From CAXBYZ01 sp043826085 (GTDB taxonomy: Bacteria; Patescibacteriota; Microgenomatia; UBA1400; CG1-02-47-37), in the NCBI GenBank assembly GCA_043826085.1, contig JBDRQW010000026.1, positions 1 through 16,074 of the forward strand: 16,074 bases of DNA, in the 5' to 3' direction. The notes beneath the pieces were generated by a model. That model saw only the letters and a program-made list of their open reading frames with translations, did not search any database and was not told where the DNA came from. The position numbers were made by a program, and so were the translations under genes. This document shows positions 12,565-16,074 of the stretch, in pieces (position 1 is the first letter of the stretch; each line of letters begins with the position of its first letter).

Positions 12565-13104
12565 TCAACTTAGATTAGTAGCTTGATACAACAACGTTCT
12601 CTTTCTTGTAATAAATCTAACTAAATCCAAAATCGCCACTCCCCCGCCTACTAAAAACACACTACTAACCGCATGTAATCTCAAAAATGGTAAAGCCATT
12701 ACATAACACTTTATTAATCCGCCAAAAGTCTTTTCATACATAGGAGTTATTAACCACACCCCAAAGTTTGTGTAAAAATAAAAACCCAATGCCGATACTA
12801 ATCCATACCCGCTTCCTGCCACTATCCGCCTACCTCCCTTCCACTTATTAATCCACCTGCCATTAAAACCAATTACAAAAAAGGCGCTCCAAGTAAACAA
12901 CATAATCATAGTATTACCCAAAACCAAATCCGATAAAGCCAAAGCTACTACCGCCAAACTTGCTCCCCATTTTCTACCTAAATACATCGAGGCTAAAACC
13001 GATGCCACCATAATCAGTTCTATATTGGGTCCCAAATCAAACCACAGTCGCTCTGCCAAAGCCACTAACAACAATCCTAAAAATATTAAAATCTTATTAA
13101 TCAT
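12565..13104 (-). CDS. ECF-type transporter S component (DUF6580-like)
   Basis: A 179-residue integral membrane protein with about five or six hydrophobic segments (3-18, 28-42, 48-63, 66-81, 98-119, 142-163). Motifs are LAERLWFDLGPNIELIMVAS (16-35), YLGRKWGASLAVVALALSDL followed by VLGNT (41-65), LFTWSAFFVIGFNG (69-82), TNFGVWLITPMYEKTFGG (112-129) and KCYVMALPFLR (132-142). I recognise this pattern as the DUF6580 group of substrate-binding ECF S components, which act with a shared EcfA/EcfT module not seen here. The gene follows the DUF4430 protein by 59 nt in the same operon. DUF4430 and CobO nearby suggest cobalamin or another corrinoid as substrate, by inference only. A terminator follows. 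Confidence 0.75.
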   Translation of the reverse strand: MINKILIFLGLLLVALAERLWFDLGPNIELIMVASVLASMYLGRKWGASLAVVALALSDLVLGNTMIMLFTWSAFFVIGFNGRWINKWKGGRRIVAGSGYGLVSALGFYFYTNFGVWLITPMYEKTFGGLIKCYVMALPFLRLHAVSSVFLVGGGVAILDLVRFITRKRTLLYQATNLS

Positions 13105-13110
13105 AAATAT

Positions 13111-13122
13111 AAGGTTACGAAC
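13111..13122. repeat. Single arm copy of the AAGGTTACGAAC repeat
   Basis: AAGGTTACGAAC is identical to the outer arm at 1222-1233. It lies just upstream of the ECF S component gene. A looser version, CGGTTAGCGAG, lies about 20 bp further on. The partner arm is missing here. Confidence 0.45.
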
Positions 13123-13163
13123 TTTAATTTTGACAAAGAACGGTTAGCGAGTTTATTAAATTG

Positions 13164-14081
13164 TTAAAATATCGGTTTTTCATACTTCCATTCAATTACA
13201 TCTCCATCTTTAAGTTCATACTGATCCGCTCCTACAGTCGCCGACTCACCATTAACGTAATAAATCCAAGCTTTTTCTACACTGTTTTCCTTATCTCCAA
13301 TTGCTGTTACTAAAGACCCAAAATCATACTCTTTAATTATAACTTCGATATCATTAGCCTCCGCCCCCTTATTCAATAACTCCAAAGCAGTCTTTGATTC
13401 ACTATCAGTAAACTCAACTATCGCCTCTCCATCATCAATCTTAATCGTTACATTAACTAAGCCTTCTACCAATTTCTCAGGGGTAAATACCCCTGAATCT
13501 TCTGAATCATTAGCAATCTTTAGGGGGTGAATACCCCCCAGTATCTTCCCTATCATCTGCTCCACCACCAATTTATACTCCTCTCCAACTTTTTCTTTCA
13601 CCATCTCCAATACTTCTCTATGTTTCCTAGTCGCCTTATTAAGTTTTATTTTTAACTCTTCTTCTCCATCTAATTGGTTTGCAACTACATTGGCTTGTTC
13701 TAAATACTTTTCCGCTTTTGTCAAAGTAGTTACTCCAAGCCCAGCCTTGTCCCCATCAATCAAACTATAACCGGCCCCCAATCGCTTATCAGCATAAAGC
13801 AGTAACTTCTCGGTTTTTTGCAACGGATTAGTGGTCAACCATAATTGGACTCGATCTCTAATCATTTTTACCCAATAAAAAGGGCTATCCGGCAACATCC
13901 CCGGGTAAGGTAAATAATAATCCACCGCTTCTTTCACTCCTCCACCGACTACTACTAATTTCTCAGGGGTGAATACCCCTGAATCTTCTGAACCATTAGC
14001 AATCTTTAGGGGGCGAATGCCCCCCATCACCAAAAACCCAAACACCAACCCTACTATCGCCAATTTTTTATAGCTACTCAT
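13164..14081 (-). CDS. Secreted DUF5667-DUF4430 fusion, possible corrinoid-binding
   Basis: A 305-residue exported protein. An N-terminal hydrophobic signal or anchor helix (KKLAIVGLVFGFLVMGG, 5-21) is followed by a DUF5667 domain (about 54-175; YYLPYPGMLPDSPFYWVKMI, LLLYADKRLGAGYSL) and a C-terminal DUF4430 domain (about 208-302; VNVTIKIDDGE, TALELLNKGAE, KAWIYYVNGESATVGADQYE, KDGDVIEWKYE). DUF4430 resembles the C-terminal domain of transcobalamin/intrinsic factor, so it may hold a corrinoid at the cell surface for the ECF component encoded next. Two 70-bp repeats are read in frame (residues 20-43 and 182-205), one right after the signal helix and one as the linker between domains. Its start overlaps the upstream kinase stop by 4 nt. 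The ligand is inferred. Confidence 0.78.
   Translation of the reverse strand: MSSYKKLAIVGLVFGFLVMGGIRPLKIANGSEDSGVFTPEKLVVVGGGVKEAVDYYLPYPGMLPDSPFYWVKMIRDRVQLWLTTNPLQKTEKLLLYADKRLGAGYSLIDGDKAGLGVTTLTKAEKYLEQANVVANQLDGEEELKIKLNKATRKHREVLEMVKEKVGEEYKLVVEQMIGKILGGIHPLKIANDSEDSGVFTPEKLVEGLVNVTIKIDDGEAIVEFTDSESKTALELLNKGAEANDIEVIIKEYDFGSLVTAIGDKENSVEKAWIYYVNGESATVGADQYELKDGDVIEWKYEKPIF
13471..13540. repeat. 70-bp double-hairpin repeat, copy A, inside a gene
   Basis: Two hairpins flank a 30-bp spacer. The first is CAGGGGTAAATACCCCTG (13479-13496), and the second uses arms GGGGGT/ACCCCC near 13523-13538. It matches copy B at 66 of 70 positions. In the host gene it encodes the inter-domain linker GGIHPLKIANDSEDSGVF and adjacent residues. 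Confidence 0.85.
13957..14026. repeat. 70-bp double-hairpin repeat, copy B, inside a gene
   Basis: The second copy has first hairpin CAGGGGTGAATACCCCTG and second-hairpin minus-strand arms GGGGGC/GCCCCC. Compared with copy A (GGGGGT/ACCCCC) the arm ends change from T-A to C-G on both sides, keeping the pair. It follows directly after the signal-helix codons and encodes GGIRPLKIANGSEDSGVF. Confidence 0.85.
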
Positions 14082-14680
14082 AAACTCAAACTTTTCAAAA
14101 CTGTATGTAATGTTTCCTCTTTACTATTAGAGTATGTATCTATCACCAAATCATAAAGATCAGGGTGCCAAAAATCAAAAAAGTTTTTTTCTCTTCTAAG
14201 TAACTGCTTATCTTTAGCCACCCATTTAGCCCACTCATTTTTATATACTCTAGTCCATTTTTTAGCATTCTCATGTTCTCTTTTCCTAAGATGATCTTTG
14301 GCCTCTTCAACTTTTACCCCTTCCCTATTTACAAACCTATCTACCCTTAAACTATCATCACAAACCAATAAAACTTTTAATACCCCCTTCAAACCTTGAG
14401 CTACAAATCCGGACAACCAAGCTTCCATCAGCTGCCCACTCTTCTCTTGCAAATCTTTTCTCATTCCATACTCAACTTGTCTTGCCAAATCATCTGATCG
14501 ATCCGAAGTATTTTCTAACTTTAACTTATTTTCTTTACAATAATCACGAAAAAACTGTCCCGCATTCCAATGCTTCCATCCTAACTTTTCAATCAATTGT
14601 CCAGATAGCGTACTCGTTCCCGTGCAAATCATTCCCGAAATCGTAATATTTCTATACTTAATTGTCTTTGGATCCACCAT
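14078..14680 (-). CDS. Cytidylate-kinase-like P-loop kinase (second)
   Basis: A 200-residue kinase. The P-loop region is ITISGMICTGTSTLSGQL (12-29), where the usual Lys of GxxxxGK[ST] is Thr (GTST), a form I recall from archaeal-type CMP/AMP-like kinases. WKHWNAGQFFRDYCKENKL (35-53), SDRSDDLARQVEYGMRKDLQ, VLLVCDDSLRVDRFVNREG (104-122) and DLYDLVIDTYSNSKEET match the substrate, lid and C-terminal parts of the cytidylate kinase fold. Substrate is not proven. It is the first gene of an operon with the DUF4430 protein (4-nt overlap) and ECF component. An extended -10-like TGACACAAT lies 12 nt upstream of its ATG on this strand, overlapping the divergent promoter of the PBP gene, so the two may be co-regulated. 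Confidence 0.82.
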   Translation of the reverse strand: MVDPKTIKYRNITISGMICTGTSTLSGQLIEKLGWKHWNAGQFFRDYCKENKLKLENTSDRSDDLARQVEYGMRKDLQEKSGQLMEAWLSGFVAQGLKGVLKVLLVCDDSLRVDRFVNREGVKVEEAKDHLRKREHENAKKWTRVYKNEWAKWVAKDKQLLRREKNFFDFWHPDLYDLVIDTYSNSKEETLHTVLKSLSL

Positions 14681-14704
14681 AGATACTCGCTATTGTGTCA
14701 TATT

Positions 14705-14719
14705 TGCTACAATACGTCT
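14705..14719 (+). promoter_or_regulatory. Extended -10 promoter of the PBP gene, leaderless
   Basis: TGC followed by TACAAT (14705-14713) is an extended -10 element. The ATG at 14720 follows after 6 nt and there is no Shine-Dalgarno, so the transcript would start about at the ATG. No convincing -35 is seen, as expected for extended -10 promoters. Confidence 0.45.
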
Positions 14720-16074
14720 ATGCAGAAAAAAAATCAAAAAAGAAAAGAAAAGAAACTAAAGATTTCAAACCTTAAACAAGTTAAATCAAAAATAATAGCT
14801 TTATTTAAAAAACACCCGCGCGCAGTCATTGCTGTTATCACCGGTGGTTTACTCGCCCTCATTCTTAGCTTTACTCTTCTAAAAGACCTCCCCTCTCCCG
14901 GCAAACTAAGCTCTGGTGACTTTCCCGTCTCCACCAAAATCTTGGACAGAAACGGCAAACTTCTCTACGAAATCTACGCCGATCAAAACCGCACCCCGAT
15001 TAATATTCAAGACTTACCCGATCACGTTTTAAAGGCCACTATTGCAATTGAAGACCAAAACTTCTACAAACATCATGGCTTTGATTTCAAAGGCATCTCT
15101 AGAGCCTTACTAAACACCCTCTTTAACAAAAAGCTCCAAGGTGGCTCTACCATTACTCAACAACTTGTCAAAACTACACTTCTCAGCCCGGAACGTACCA
15201 TCAAAAGAAAAATCAGAGAAGCTTTGCTTGCCATCGCCACCGAGATTCGCTACTCCAAAGATGAAATCTTGGAAATGTACCTAAACCACGTCCCCTACGG
15301 AGGCACCGCTTACGGCATCGAACAGGCCGCCAGAACTTACTTTGATAAATCAGCCAAAGACTTAACCCTTGCCGAAAGCTCCCTTCTTGCCGGTTTACCT
15401 CAAGCTCCCACCCGATACTCTCCTTTTGGACCCAATCCGGAATCATCAAAAAATCGCCAAGCTCAGGTTTTAAAAAGAATGTTTGACGATGAGTACATCT
15501 CTTCCGAGGAGCTTCAAAATGCCTTAGACCATAAACTGGAATTTGCTCCCCAAACTCAAAACATTAAAGCCCCTCACTTTTCTCTTTACATCAAAAACAT
15601 ACTGGTAGAAAAATATGGCGTTGCCTTAGTGGAAAAAGGTGGCCTTTCCGTCACCACCTCTCTAGATCTTGATATCCAAGAATTTGCCGAAATTACCATT
15701 GCTACCGAATCCGCCAAACTGGAATCAGCTAACGTCAGTAACGCCGCCGCTTTAGTCACCAAACCAAGGACTGGTGAAATCCTAGCCATGGTTGGCTCCA
15801 AAGACTACTTTAATCAAGAAATCGACGGTAATGTCAACATCACCACTCGCCTTCGTCAACCCGGCAGTTCCATTAAACCCATCAACTACGCCGTTGGTTT
15901 AATCAAAGGCTTCACTCCCTCTACCCTATTTCTAGATGTTCCCACTTGTTTTAATGCCCCCGGTCAACCCACTTCTTATTGCCCCAGAAACTATGACAAC
16001 ACTTTCCACGGCCCCACCCAAATGCGTTTTGCTTTAGGTAACTCTTATAATATTCCCGCTGTTAAAATGCTGGC
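14720..16074 (+). CDS. Class A penicillin-binding protein (PBP1A type), partial
   Basis: A bifunctional peptidoglycan synthase cut by the window end; 451 codons are visible. A Lys-rich cytoplasmic tail (1-33) and one membrane anchor (about 34-54) precede a GT51 glycosyltransferase domain: EDQNFYKHHGFDFKGISRAL (E111 catalytic, 111-130), QGGSTITQQLVKTTLLSPER (140-159), KRKIREALLAIATEI (E167), and LEMYLNHVPYGGTAYGIEQA (184-203). A linker and the start of the transpeptidase domain follow, with the S-x-x-K box SSIK (S383 as nucleophile, K386) in LRQPGSSIKPINYAVG. The SxN and KTG boxes lie beyond the window. It polymerises lipid II and cross-links the wall, so the cell builds a peptidoglycan wall. 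No stop occurs up to the end, and codon use is more C-rich than in its neighbours. Confidence 0.95.
   Translation, partial: MQKKNQKRKEKKLKISNLKQVKSKIIALFKKHPRAVIAVITGGLLALILSFTLLKDLPSPGKLSSGDFPVSTKILDRNGKLLYEIYADQNRTPINIQDLPDHVLKATIAIEDQNFYKHHGFDFKGISRALLNTLFNKKLQGGSTITQQLVKTTLLSPERTIKRKIREALLAIATEIRYSKDEILEMYLNHVPYGGTAYGIEQAARTYFDKSAKDLTLAESSLLAGLPQAPTRYSPFGPNPESSKNRQAQVLKRMFDDEYISSEELQNALDHKLEFAPQTQNIKAPHFSLYIKNILVEKYGVALVEKGGLSVTTSLDLDIQEFAEITIATESAKLESANVSNAAALVTKPRTGEILAMVGSKDYFNQEIDGNVNITTRLRQPGSSIKPINYAVGLIKGFTPSTLFLDVPTCFNAPGQPTSYCPRNYDNTFHGPTQMRFALGNSYNIPAVKML

Noticed and set aside
13471..14026. CRISPR array, because of regularly repeated palindromes
   Set aside because: There are only two 70-bp copies, 416 bp apart, inside one reading frame, with no spacers and no cas genes.
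14734..15801. Three minus-strand frames of 71-78 codons
   Set aside because: They are antisense to the PBP gene, which has clear GT51 and transpeptidase motifs.

Overview
The window looks like a small-genome, anaerobic, low-GC bacterium, most likely Patescibacteria/CPR and possibly Microgenomates-like. This is inferred from gene content, not from a marker-gene tree. The supporting signs are: a self-splicing-type intron in a tRNA gene; a VirD4/TraG-like ATPase preceded by a small Lys-rich protein; a DUF5667 secreted protein; an oxygen-sensitive class III ribonucleotide reductase; few Shine-Dalgarno sequences; many short palindromic repeats, some inside genes; and three PIN-domain toxin-antitoxin pairs. 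TGA is used as a stop (ATGA stop/start overlaps), so the UGA-Gly code of Gracilibacteria/Absconditabacteria does not apply.

Layout. Almost everything is on the minus strand. From the left: elongator-type tRNA(CAU) (12-85); an HTH protein with a LAGLIDADG-like C-terminus (107-751); a hairpin terminator; a tRNA(CAU)-like gene (832-1158) split by a 254-nt group I intron (874-1127); a cytidylate-kinase-like gene; and an ftsB/divIC-type gene. A tyrosine recombinase (2434-3300) runs the other way. Then come tRNA-Ile(UAU), vapBC pair 1 (3462-4108), the VirD4-like ATPase with its small partner (4154-6957), and cobO (7031-7543) coupled to vapBC pair 2 (7540-8201). Next are maf (8246-8875) coupled to a RHH/PIN pair 3 (8872-9526), nrdG-nrdD (9553-12395), an intergenic stretch with a terminator, and an operon of a cytidylate-kinase-like gene, a DUF5667-DUF4430 secreted protein and an ECF-type membrane S component (14680 down to 12565). 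The right edge holds the first three quarters or so of a class A penicillin-binding protein on the plus strand (14720 to the window end).

How the genes may work together. nrdD-nrdG supply dNTPs under anoxia. The DUF4430 protein (transcobalamin-C-like fold), the ECF S component and CobO could form a scavenging route for cobalamin, ending in adenosylcobalamin; this is an inference from family and neighbourhood. ftsB, maf and the PBP belong to division and wall growth. Two of the toxin-antitoxin pairs overlap the start of a metabolic gene by 4 nt (cobO, maf), so those genes are probably translated from the toxin-antitoxin mRNA.

The strongest unusual signals are: (1) the group I intron, for which P1, P10, P3, P4, P5, P7 and P8 can all be read and fix the splice sites on either side of the CAU anticodon; (2) a family of three 27-bp hairpins in and at the end of cobO with the same loop but different, fully complementary 8-bp arms; and (3) two 70-bp double-hairpin repeats inserted in frame in the DUF5667-DUF4430 gene.
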